Positions 12,597-23,446 of a stretch of DNA of 64,000 nucleotides are shown here, in pieces (position 1 is the first letter of the stretch; each line of letters opens with the position of its first letter). Below the pieces are notes generated by a model that was given only the letters and a program-made list of their open reading frames with translations, was not told the DNA's origin and searched no databases. Made by a program: the position numbers and the translations under genes. Source of the DNA: Mugil cephalus (taxonomy: Eukaryota; Chordata; Actinopteri; Mugiliformes; Mugilidae); NCBI RefSeq assembly GCF_022458985.1, contig NC_061771.1:30182322-30246321 (forward strand), in the 5' to 3' direction.

Positions 12597-15500
12597 ATGG
12601 CTGCGAGTCCTCCAAGAGACAAGTGAGTCAAAACTATGGGATGCTTTTAATGTTGGGGGGGGCTCTCATTTATGGACACGTCATAATAATTAGATTAGAA
12701 TGATTGATACTGGTTACAGACATGTTAAAAATAGTCAAATAATAATAAATAATGTTCCAGATTAAATAATCAATAGTTGAATGTGTTAAATGTGTGATGA
12801 GTAACTGACAAAGTGAAATCGTTGAGTTGAAACTGTGTGGAGATAAGCAGACATCTGCAACACAACGATAAATGATTTTATCTGTGAGGAACGCAACAAA
12901 CATGCCCACAAACACCATCAATGGAAAAAAAAAGAAAAAGAAAAAAAAAAAAACAGGTTAAACTTAGAATATTATCGTCTTATTGTGAAAAACGAAATGT
13001 CTTCCTGCAGGTACAGTGGCGTGTGGCTGATCTTCTTCATGCTCGGTTTGGGGACGCTGCTTCCATGGAACTTCTTCATGACCGCTACCATGGTAACAGC
13101 TGATCTAGTCTGACCACATTCACACAACATACAACACTCAACAAAAACAACGTCATCCAACCATCTAACATCACAACATCTTCCAAACCTCCAACAATAC
13201 AACATTCAACCATCTAACTACACAAAAACAAGATCACCCAACCCTCCAACAACACAACAAGACATCATCCAACCATCTAACAACACAAAAACAAGATCAC
13301 CCAACCCTCCAACAACACAACAAGACATCATCCAACCATCTAACAACACAAAAACAGCAACATCCAAACCTCCAGCAACACAACAACCATGATCCAACCA
13401 TCTAACAACACAACATTACACATGCTGTGGCCACAGCTTAGATCAGATGAACAAACATTAATCCAGTCACATGACTGGAAAGAACATTTTGAGGCGTCAC
13501 ATACTCAAATAACATCTTATTAAATCAAATAACATTCTTTTTAAATACATTTTAATAAGTCTAAATGAGTCATCATTTCATTCTTTGATTTTGTTAAACT
13601 GACTGGATGACTCTCTGCTCTCTGTTGTGTCTCTCCAGTACTTCACCAGCCGTGTCAGGGACTCCTCATCGGCAGATTCTTCAACCAATCAGACAAAGGG
13701 AGCAGCTGAGAGTCGCAGCGTCCTGGAGGCCAAATTCAACAATGTGATGACGATGTGTGCGATGCTACCGCTGCTGATCTGCACCTGCCTCAACTCCTTC
13801 TTGCACTCAAAGTAAGAACTACAACCAGCGAAGAAGAAACCTGTCGCTCACTGGAACGACTGATGTTAATTAGTTCGATATTTACGACACATGTGGGGGC
13901 CCAGGCTAGTTCTTATATCACTGATCATCTTCATTTTCTTTTAGGATTCCTCAGCGCCTCCGTGTCATGGGCAGTCTGCTCGTCATCATGTTCGTCTTCA
14001 TGGTCACCGCTGCCCTCGTCAAGATTCCCATGGAGCCGCTGCCTTTCTTTTCAGTCACCATGGTGAAGATTGTCATCATCAACTGTGAGTCTGTTGATTG
14101 GTTCATGGGTTTGTTCACTAGTTGATTTAATCTATTGGTTTATTGATTGGTCAGTTTGTTTACTGGTTGGTCTGTTTATTGCTTATTGGTTGGCTGGTTA
14201 ATGGGTTTGTGTAGTGGTTGGTTTATTAATTGGCTTATCTGTTGGTTTGTTTATTGGTTGGTTTGTGTATTGACTTGTTTATTGGGTTGTTAAGTGGTTG
14301 GTTGATTGGTTAGTTTGTGTAGTGGTTGGTTTGTTTATAGGTTGGTTTATTGGCTTGTCTATTATTTCGTTTATTGGTTGGTTGGTTAATTGGTTGGTTT
14401 GTGTATTGTTTGTTTATTGGTTTGTTTGTGTACTGATTTATTTATTGGTTGGTTTGTGTATCGTTTGTTTCTTGGTTTTTCAATTGGTTTGTGTATTGTT
14501 TGTATATTGGTTGGTTCGTATATTTGTTTGCTTATTGGTTGGTTTGTGTATTGGTTTCTTTACTGGTTTGTTTGTACATTGGTTTGTTTATCAGTTGTTA
14601 TTAATTGGGTTATTGGTCAGGTTGTTTATTGGTTGTTTTATTTGTTTTGGTTATTTGGTAGGATTATTGATTTAAGGGGCAGTTTGTCTGTCTATCTGTG
14701 TGTCTGTTTGTTGATGACGTTGTGTTGTCTCAGCCTTCGGGGCGATCCTACAGGGCAGTCTGTTTGGGATGGCTGGTTTGCTGCCAGCTTCGTATACGAC
14801 TCCCATCATGAGCGGTCAAGGACTGGCTGGAACCTTCGCTGCCCTCGCCATGATCTGCGCCATCGCAAGTCTGATCTCTCTCTCGCCATTATCTCATTAA
14901 TATCTCATTACTATCTCCCATATATATATATATATATATATACTTATACACACATATATATTTTCTCTTTTCCTGTCTCGTCTCTGCTGCAGGTGGTTCT
15001 GCACTTCAGGATGCAGCGTTTGGTTACTTCATCACAGCCTGCGTTGTTATTTTTCTGTCCGTCCTCTCCTACATCATGCTGCCTAAACTGGTAACTCAAA
15101 AAGTTCCAAATCTAAAGAGTGTTTGATAATTAAATTACTGATTCAAAACTCAGTAAGAGTTATGAAGAACTATTCTGACATGTTTAGTTTCTATCTCAGT
15201 AACAGTTGATACTAAGAAAACAAACTGTTGAGTCTAATGAGAACATAAAGCTGATTAAGAGTTAAACCTTAGTTTGTTAATTGATTCATACCTTTGATTG
15301 GTTCATTTAGACATAGATAGATTGATAGATCATGTGACGACAACCCGTGGCGTCGGTGTGTTTGTGTTTGCAGGAGTTTTACCAGTTTCATCAGGAGAGA
15401 AACCAGAGGTCAGCAGAGGGGCAACATTCAGTGAATCTGATGGACCAAGGTACAACAAGCTGATTCTTTCCCCTTTGATTTATCACTGATCATCACAACT

Positions 15501-17582
15501 CGTTCTCTTCAAACTGAACGTGCTGAAGGACCAAAGTGGTATATTCACTGTAACTACTATTGCTCTCTTCCAGAGAGTAAAGACACGGGCGATGTTCCGA
15601 AGAGACAACAGAACGTGTCCATGATCACAATCTTTAAGAAGGTCAGAGACAAACTGAGACAAATCAAATGGTTGGTTTTCCATGTGCTCCAACACACAAC
15701 AATCTTCACAATCTTCAGCTAACTCAAGAAGATGGCGAGAATTCAGATCTTAAAATCTCATGCGCTTTTTATTTTTTATTTTTATCACCCCACACATGAA
15801 AGCTAAACAATTACAGTTATAACAGAAATGTTGGAGAAGGTGCAGACATGTAGACCCCAATCATTCCAGTATATTATGGTTTTAATTATGTGTTGTGTTT
15901 TCTTGTAATTATTGGAAATGGCAAAATAAAAAGTGAAATGTGAATTAATAAAATAAAACGTGATTAATAAATCCCCGAGGATCTATGCTTCCACTGAACG
16001 TCTCATAACGCTGTGTGTGTTGTGACCTTTGACCCTCAGATCTGGATCCTGGCCCTGTCGGTGTGTTTCACATTCACTGTCACCATCGGCACGTTTCCCT
16101 CCATCACCGCCGACACCAAATCCACCCTTGCTGACGGAGGCTCGTGGGGTCAGTCCTTCTCTTCCTGTCTGAATTTCTCAAAAAATTACCCATTGTTTTA
16201 AAGCAAAGAAGTAACCTGAAAGTTCTTTCACTGAAAGTTCAGTGTCATGTTACGCAGAGTTGTATATTAGTTGTATATTAAGCCCTTAAGCATAAGGCTA
16301 GCATAAGGCTAGGTTAACTTCAAACTTTATTCATTTATAAAACGGTGTATTTGAGATCAAGGGTCAAATTAATGATGGTATGACTTTATTTTTCTATATA
16401 AAATCTTAACAAACGTTAAAGAGAGACATTGACATTTACCTCATCACATAATAGAGAGAAACCAGTTTACATCCAGTTCTTCCTTTTAATCTTCTGCTCC
16501 ATAACATTCTCTGTTTTTGTTCACTGGGGAAACGGAGTTTCCTCCACGTTTTCCTGATCCCGTGCTGGAGTCGTAGGCTGAGCACTGTGGCATATTTTAA
16601 CTTTTAATCCAACTTTATTCTCTGTTGTTGTCACTTCTCCAAAGGTAAATATTGGTTAGATGTGTCTAACATGGCGCCCATGAAACACGTGACCAGCTCA
16701 GAACCAATCAGCATAGAGGGACAGCTCAGACGCCCCATTCCCTGGTTGACCAGACTCTCTCTAATATACTGTTCTGGTGTTACATCCACAAGTCTGACCA
16801 ATAGAGGACAAATTAAGAATAGCATTTACTTTTACTGAAAAGTTGCAGTTAATGTCCTCTGCAGGGCCCAGTTTTGGCCCCAGGGCCTTATTTTTGACAC
16901 CTCCGATAAACCTTGAGTTGCCTTGTGTGTCCGACTTGTCGCCTTCTTCACAATGAAGTTCAGTTGGTTCATTGAGATCTTTGTGTCTGTTTGATTTAAA
17001 GACCTGTACTTCATCCCAGTCTGCTGTTTCCTGCTATTTAACCTGTGTGACTGGGGCGGGCGGAGCTTAACTGCTGTCTGTATGTGGGTGAGTTCAATAA
17101 GAACTGTGATGTTATCTGTGAAGGTTTTGATGAATCTGATTGGTCCTCGTTTCCGCTTCCAGCCGGGGAAGGACAGCCTCATTCTTCCTGTGTCCATCAT
17201 GTGTCGCGTGGTCTTTGTCCCTCTCTTCATGTTGTGTAACGTTCAGCCTCGGCTCAGCCTTCCCGTCTTCTTCCACCACGACGGCTTCTTCATCGCCTTC
17301 ATGATCATCTTCGCCTTCAGCAACGGATACCTGGCGAGTCTCTGCATGTGCTACGGACCCAAGTAAGAACTGCACCCACACCACACTGATCTCTTGGATG
17401 AGTTGGGTGTATTCTATTTTATGGAGACATACTCTGAACTAATGGTTTAAACTTTGATCAACTTCAACAGGAACGTCCTTCCTCATGAAGCAGAAACCGC
17501 TGGAGCCATCATGGCGTTCTTCCTGTCCCTGGGTTTGGCTCTGGGAGCTGCTGTGTCTTTTGTCTTCAGAGCATTGGTCTAA
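12597..17582 (+). CDS. slc29a1: Equilibrative nucleoside transporter (ENT1-like)
   Basis: This plasma-membrane carrier moves nucleosides down their gradient. Coding exons: 12597-12622, 13011-13092, 13639-13811, 13945-14084, 14734-14868, 14993-15090, 15374-15449, 15573-15641, 16040-16148, 17002-17087, 17161-17362 and 17471-17582. They total 1308 nt, 435 aa (human ENT1 456). ENT hallmarks are FFMLGLGTLLPWNFFMTAT in TM1, FGAILQGSLFG and PIMSGQGLAG in TM4-5, DWGGRSLTAVCMW, and the C-terminal block AFSNGYLASLCMCYGPK...ETAGAIMAFFLSLGLALGA. Eleven membrane segments are expected. A non-coding first exon probably ends at 12096 (GGAG|GTAAGC) and joins at 12508. NVLPHE near the end is ENT2-like, but most blocks resemble ENT1; the ENT2 paralogue is the alternative. 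The large extracellular loop after TM1 is short and carries an NQT sequon. Confidence 0.93.
13118..13425 (+). repeat. Intronic minisatellite, CAACA-rich
   Basis: Tandem copies of a unit of about 60 bp containing ACAAGATCACCCAACCCTCC and CATCCAACCATCTAACAACA lie in slc29a1 intron 2. The array begins about 25 bp after the exon's splice donor at 13092. Confidence 0.85.
14100..14690 (+). repeat. TTGGTTTGTTTAT-type low-complexity array
   Basis: The intron after 14084 is a degenerate GT/T-rich tandem array (TTGGTTGGTTTGTGTATTG-like units). It yields open frames in several phases by composition alone. A (TA)n tract follows at 14919-14942, just before the exon at 14993. Confidence 0.85.
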
Positions 17583-17838
17583 TTGGGCCCATTCATATTT
17601 TATATTAATGAACGGACGCGAAGACAAACACTTCCCATGTGCCTGACTGGACTCCATCCAGAAACTCTAGCTACCAGTCTTAGATGCGACAGAGTTCAGT
17701 TCGGAGTCGTCTAAATGTGCTGTGTCTATTTGTGTCTATTTATCTAGTGAATATTGGTTGCGTCAATGCAATTAGTTTACAGAGTTTATAAAAGGGAAAT
17801 ATTCAGTTAGCCTCTAAGTTTGTTTGTTTGTTGAAGTG

Positions 17839-17844
17839 ATTAAA
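17839..17844 (+). terminator. Probable polyadenylation signal of slc29a1
   Basis: ATTAAA lies 257 nt after the stop, the first plausible hexamer on this strand. Confidence 0.5.
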
Positions 17845-17871
17845 GATAAAAACAACCGATCTGTCTGAGAT

Positions 17872-18222
17872 TCATTCCCAGCTGTCGAATAAATGAACCC
17901 TGAGCACTGACGCTATTCTAGATCCGAACTGTGAGGAGAGGTCACAGAGGGTCAAAAATCTCTGCCTTTCAAAGATCAGTCTCTTATGGGAGTAGACCAA
18001 AACTTTGCTGTGTTTTTGAGCTGCTCGCAGCCCTGGAGCTTCTACAATGACACAGTCTGACAGGGCGTCCAGTGACAAAATCAGAATGTGACACGCACGT
18101 ACATCAACATCATAAATCATAAATTTGCAGATAGACGCGACATTCCCGTTCACATCGAAGTCGAGCTGAGCCGATGTGAAAGGCGCTTCTGCAACATCCA
18201 CATTAATGAATGCTAGGTCCAA
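17872..18222 (-). other. Unrecognised 116-codon open frame next to a transposon end
   Basis: This minus-strand frame has mixed composition (IYDVDVRACHILILSLDALS in its middle) and matches no family I know. An end of the TIR family described at 19259 (GTGGTCCTAATGTTATGGCTGATC, reverse orientation) lies at about 18288-18311. It may be decayed coding sequence of a mobile element or chance. There is no evidence that it is a host gene. Confidence 0.2.
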
Positions 18223-18647
18223 ACGTTTCCCAGCAGAACGTAGAATTGTTACAAGATGGTTTAAATGTTATTAACTTCTCCTGTCAGTGGTCCTAATGTT
18301 ATGGCTGATCAGGCTATGTACGGTATATCAGGCAGAGTTTCTTCCCAGAAAAGGGAACTGAGGTCAAAAGAGTGACATAACATGACTGAAACGGGAACAT
18401 CTTCATTGCTGAATAAAAACTGATTCCTTTTTTTTTAGTCTTTTAGCGAAACCGCTCAAATAAAAGTGACGTCCAGTCTGTTAAAATGATCAGTCCTTCA
18501 TTCAGACACGTCACAGGAAGCGGCTCTTATTCTGACAGCGCTGTGAAGAGCTTTAAATGTCACAGATAAAAATATCACAGCCACAGCAGAGTCATATTCA
18601 CCGACATGTTTGTGTCTGCGCTTTTATTTTGTCTCTTTAACGTCGTC

Positions 18648-21600
18648 ATGTCCGACAAACAGCTGACTTCGGTGGACTTTGAGATTTTTGGGAATGTCCA
18701 GGGTACGTCGCGGCTCACGTGATGTGTTGAGTGAATGAACTGATCCCGATCTGCCGTGGATCTGAGCAGAGTGTTGATTAATGCTGCGTTTGTTCTGCCG
18801 TGTTCAGGTGTTTGCTTCAGGATGGTGAGCTTCATCTTCCCCTGACACGTGACACCGATGGAGTTATGATCTTGAATTATCTGCACTAGTGACCACAGAT
18901 AGTTGGGATTTTAACATGTGGATGCATGATACAAATGTTAAAACCCTCCAACTTCTAACTCTGCTGCTAATGCTTGTGCCGCTGCTACAACCACCTCCAC
19001 CTTTAACACCTAAACTTTGCTCTGTGAGATTCTTTACTAAGGAGAATTCAAGACTCATGTGCCACAGATGCATCGATAAGCTGCTTTAAAAACATGCTTC
19101 TCTCCAAGTAAGTCCTTCTGAGCTCACTACAGTCGCCCCCACCCAACCGGTATGAGATAAAAAAATAATAATAATAATAATAAACTATTAAAAGCTTAAT
19201 TAAAAGTGCCAAATTAAAATACAATGAAAAAAGAGCAGCTCTCAAACTGAATCACACAGATCAGCCACAACATTATGACCACTGTCAAGAGAAGTAAATC
19301 ATTTCAACCATCTGGCATTCAATTGTGTGAATGTTAGTTAGACATGTGACACCAACCTAGACCAGACCAGACACCCCCACCCCATAGCAATGACACTCCT
19401 TGATGGCAGCAGGATGCAGCCTGACACAGACACACACACAAAACATGAAGAACAGCACAAGGTGTTGACCTGGCCTCCAAATTCACTACGTCCCAAACTG
19501 ATACCAAACAAGTATCTGTGGGATGATCCACAGAGGCCCCTCCCCTCATAGTGGGCCCCTCCCACAGGACACCCTCAGTAGGCCCATGTTTATTCTCTGA
19601 TGACTCACAACTGTTTTGGAGGCACAAAGGGAGACATATCCATGTTATGCCTGATCTGTGTGACTGCCAAAGAATGAAAATAAGCTTTAAGAAGCGATTT
19701 AAAAACAGTCAGTGTCTCAGCCTGCCTGATGTGAAGAGGTAAACTGAGCTGAAGGACATTAATGGGACATGTGGTTGTAGGAGATCAGAAAGATGTGGTG
19801 AACCATCCAGTGATTTGAAGACAAGCAGTTCAATTAAGTCAGATGTCATACTTCCTGATGATGTGGCCTAACGGGAACATGGAAGGAAAATAAGATTAGT
19901 CCAAGAACGGATCCCTGTGGGACTCCACAAGGATGAGGTGCAGAGGAAGAACCATCTCTGGATTAAAGGAACCTCAGATTCCAGCAATGATTCCTTCACT
20001 TTAACTAATGTTAGTCCTGGAGTTCCTCAAGGTTCTGTGTTGGGACCAATACTCTTCACATTATACATGCTTCCCTTGGGAAATATTACCAGGAAACACT
20101 GTATGAATCTCTACTCACTAGGTTAAGTTACGAACCAGAGGGTTGATTTGAGTTCCGGGGGACTTTATGTTTGATTTATGTTACAAAAATTAGGGTTTAT
20201 TTCCTTAAAAATAAAACAAACTAGCATGAGGTGAAACATGGTGAGCTTCCACAGCTGTGTTCATCTTAGGCCTCTGTAACAATGTCCTTTATTCACAGCT
20301 ACTCAGGTGTGTCTGGTTAAGGTAAATAAGCACAAGCACTGCATGGCCACTGGAGGGGGTGCAAAAGGGAGTAACGTAGTCTGATTTAAACTTGTTACAT
20401 TCTCCGCAAGAAGTGAGAATTTTGATTTCGCTCCTAGGTAGGGATGGGTACCGATACTCGTACCATAACAGCACCGGCGCTGACTCTAACAGTAGTAACC
20501 ACACCGTAAAGGAACATAGATTTCGGTGCTTCGTTTCGGCTCCACTGAATTTTTAATTAGCGCCCCCTTAGCTCTATTGCTGTGCTGACGCCACATGTGA
20601 TGTCACATCAGTTTTTCACCTGCGTGGGTGGAAGTGAACCTTCAAAATGCCTGAGGCCAAATGGTCAAAAGTTTGTCTGGACTTCACCTCAGAAGATGCA
20701 GACTGGGCAACCTGCAACAAGAGAGGTAACACCTGGAATTTGATTAAACATCTGACTACGCATAGCATTTTTTTAAAAGTCGAGAAATGTACAGTCTTTG
20801 ATAGCCTGCAGCTTGAGTTAGCATCACCCCCGGAGAGGAGAGTCCTAGCCCCGTGTCCATAAGTCCATTAGCCCCATGTTAGCCAGAAAAGTCTAACACA
20901 GTCATCTTTTTGAAGAAAAACTGCTTAAAATTTAAAGTTACTAAGTGTTTTTGAAACACTTTAAATTGAAAGTTGATTGAAAGTTCTGTAAAAATGTTTT
21001 AACATGCTCTCTGTGTCCTGTATTGCTGCTAGTTTTCATACACTGCTGTTTTTATTATGTAATGGACAGTTTGTTGTGAATTTCATTTTATATTGGTTTA
21101 CTTATTTCTTAGTCTTAGTTGTAATTACATGATTTAAATCAATATTCTCTTCAACTTGCACGTCACAAACTGCCTTAAAAAAAAAAAAAAAAAGACACAG
21201 TTTGTAGACAAGTTTATTTGTTTTCATTCTGCACCGGCATCAAAAGTTTTGGCACCAGTATCAGATAAAACCTTAACAATTTCCATCCCTACTCGTTGGG
21301 CTGCGAGAACTTGAAAAAAGTTTGTTCTCGCCAGGTAATTTATACTTCACAATAAACTCATGTGCTGAACTCTAGGGAAGTCCTCATAGGCTCCTCCCAC
21401 TGCAGCATTCGTCACGCACGCTAAGCATTGTGGGAGATTTACAACGACAACAGGCACTTTTCTTATTGTTTCGAGATGTGTCATTTTGATGAGATTAGCA
21501 GCCACTCTGAGAATATTAACATCTGGGAGCTCACAGAACATTTACGCTTTTCCGCATTAACCACACCCACGTCCAATTTCTGGCCAATCGCAGAACAGTA

Positions 21601-22216
21601 ACTGGACACACGCATGAAAAGAAAGTTCTGCCCGGTTGATGCTGAGAACAGCCCATGTAGCAAGAACAAACATCTCGTTCCTCATGGAGTTTGTAACAGC
21701 CTTTAGTCACGTGACCCTGAACCCTCCTCTAGCTCCACCCGCCTCCTCTTCATGACCTATGACTGCACGGCAAGTTTTATCTAGTGCTGTTCAGACGCTG
21801 CATGTGTGAATTCATGCTCCTTCTCTTTGTATCCACGTTTCCTTCAGGTTCAGGTTCTGTCTTGAGATAATTTGAGGGTTTTTTTTATATATATATATAT
21901 TTGTCAGTACACAGAGGATCAGGGTCGTAGTCTGGGACTGAGCGGCTGGGTGAAGAACACCAGACAAGGAACTGTGATTGGTCAAATCCAGGGACCACCG
22001 GATAAAGTCAGCGACATGTGAGTCCAAACAGACCAATCAGAATATGCATGGATCAGTTCAATCTTCTTCTTCTTCTTCTTCTTCTTGTTTTTTTTTTTCA
22101 GGAAGCAGTGGCTGAAAAGCGTTGGCAGCCCGAGCTCTCGAATCGACCGCGCTGTTTTCTCCAACGAGAGAGACATTTCCAAGCTGGAGATCCACGGTTT
22201 CTCTACTCGCTACTGA
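18648..22216 (+). CDS. acyp2: Acylphosphatase (muscle-type, ACYP2-like)
   Basis: This small cytosolic enzyme hydrolyses the carboxyl-phosphate bond of acylphosphates. Exons 18648-18702, 18808-18824, 21908-22017 and 22102-22216 total 297 nt, 98 aa, the family's usual size. The N-terminus reads [19 protein letters not shown]. It joins VCFRM from a 17-nt exon, which carries the phosphate-loop arginine of the GxVQGVxFR motif. Then come [18 protein letters not shown], with the catalytic Asn in the WVKNT motif, and [10 protein letters not shown]. The end SSRIDR..FSNE..ISKLE and a final RY favour ACYP2 over ACYP1. The 3.1-kb second-to-third exon intron is filled with transposons. The gene is convergent with sipa1. 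Confidence 0.95.
19259..19656. mobile_element. Non-autonomous TIR element, copy 1
   Basis: The left end GATCAGCCACAACATTATGA is roughly inverted at the right end (CATGTTATGCCTGATC). The interior contains TGGCCTCCAAATTCACTA and GTATCTGTGGGATGATCCAC, shared with copy 2 at 42627-43084. Single ends of the same family occur near 6396 and 18288. One frame in the interior hints at a decayed PPNS.DP...LWDDP-like string, suggestive of a DDE transposase relic, but the superfamily is not settled. Confidence 0.65.
19905..20130 (+). mobile_element. LINE reverse-transcriptase fragment (L2-like)
   Basis: A frame reads [20 protein letters not shown] then [10 protein letters not shown]. This is the highly conserved [10 protein letters not shown] motif of non-LTR reverse transcriptase followed by the Y(M/I)LPLG string of fish L2/Maui-type LINEs. 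It stops before the YADD motif. A short dead fragment in the acyp2 intron. Confidence 0.8.
20439..21291 (+). mobile_element. hAT element with a BED-finger exon
   Basis: Terminal repeats TAGGGATGG at the left (20439) and CCATCCCTA at the right (ending 21291) are inverted. The flanking 8-mers CTCCTAGG and CTCGTTGG agree at 6 of 8 positions, as expected for an aged hAT target duplication. At 20647 a frame starts [20 protein letters not shown], with [20 protein letters not shown] downstream. It resembles the BED zinc-finger start of fish hAT transposases, with C and H ligands recognisable. The catalytic part is absent, so the copy is a deletion derivative. Confidence 0.75.
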
Positions 22217-22322
22217 GCATGCTCAGTGGTGACGTTACTGCTTATAACTGTAGTTGAGCAATGGACAGAACAACGGTAAAATATGCTGATGATTGACTGT
22301 TGTAGTCATCAGTTTATCAGTA

Positions 22323-22328
22323 AATAAA
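22323..22328 (+). terminator. Polyadenylation signal of acyp2
   Basis: AATAAA occurs 107 nt after the stop codon. Confidence 0.65.
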
Positions 22329-22554
22329 TGTGAACACAAGAAGCTGATTGTTAAAGAATTATTATCACAATGATGATGGAGAACAAGAAAAAAACAAAAA
22401 GTCTTTTAGAAGATGTTCGATTATTAATGAGGTGAAATCTCAGAGTTAAGATCTTGAAAGATCCTGAAATCTGAGTTTTGATCAGCAGTGAGTCTGGGTT
22501 CAGATCTGAGGAAGGAACGTAAACGGTATAAATCTGGACAGAGGAACAGTCCTC

Positions 22555-22885
22555 TAAAGTGAAGTCAGATGAAGTAGAGCTCCCCCTGGTGGCTGCAGGC
22601 TGCAGTGTAGGTCTCCATGTTAGTGGGCGGGACTTGGGCCAAACTACAACACTAAAATACACAACAAATAAAACATTTTAAGGATTGTTTCTGTCATTTC
22701 AGGTAGTAAATAGTCTGGAGGAAGTGTGGGCGGGGCATCGATATCGTGGCTCCACCCTTGGACTGTACTGATCAGACTGTGGCTCCAAAGTTGCAAGATG
22801 GCGACGTCCATATCCCGGGGAAAACAGCGTCAGTTTGGCCAGTGAAAGGAAGTGTTGTCCATATTTATATACAGTCTATACAGGT
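22555..22885 (+). repeat. Dispersed repeat, copy 1
   Basis: The unit includes AGAGCTCCCCCTGGTGGCTG, GTTAGTGGGCGGGACTTGGG, GGGGCATCGATATCGTG and ends near TTTATATACAGTCTATA. The same order of motifs recurs at 30950-31420, about 8 kb away. It looks SINE-like or MITE-like, but no tRNA head or RNA polymerase III boxes are evident to me. Confidence 0.7.
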
Positions 22886-23446
22886 GGAACCAGATGGAGG
22901 TTGATGACTGTTACGGCTATGCTATAAATAAATAATGATGTTCGTCTTATTGCTTCCTTCTGAGCCCGCTTTGTGTACATCACATATAATGTATAGAAAG
23001 ATTATAACTTTATCATAAGGTAGTTTTTAAGTTTTTAATAAATAAAAATAGAATCATTTTTGTAACAGGACACAGCAGTTGTGGTGTAAACACATATCGA
23101 TGTAATAAAAACAAACAAAAAATCATCATCAACGACAATATGTTCAATAATAATAATAAATGTTGTGTTATTTCTGTGGAGGTTCTCAGTCATCCAGGTC
23201 ATAGTATATCCAAAAAAAAAAAATCAGAGGAATGATTGCACCCGTTAGTCACCAAATTCAAGATGACGCTATTATAATATAGTTATAATAATAAATAAAC
23301 ATGACGATTATTAATAATTTAAGATGGTTTCTCTGATACAACTGAATAATCTGTGCATGTTGGTAAACGTCGGAAAGCCACATAACACAAAGAATTCTGG
23401 GTAGTAGGTGACAGGCCCACCCACCACCAACGCGTTCACTGATTGG

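Noticed and set aside
14298-15094. Hydrophobic Leu/Val/Phe frames that look like membrane proteins
   Set aside because: They arise from the TTGGTTTGTTTAT intron array of slc29a1.
17872-18222. Possible small gene (116 codons, minus strand)
   Set aside because: No family match, no splice or promoter support, and adjacent to a transposon end; kept only as an unrecognised frame.
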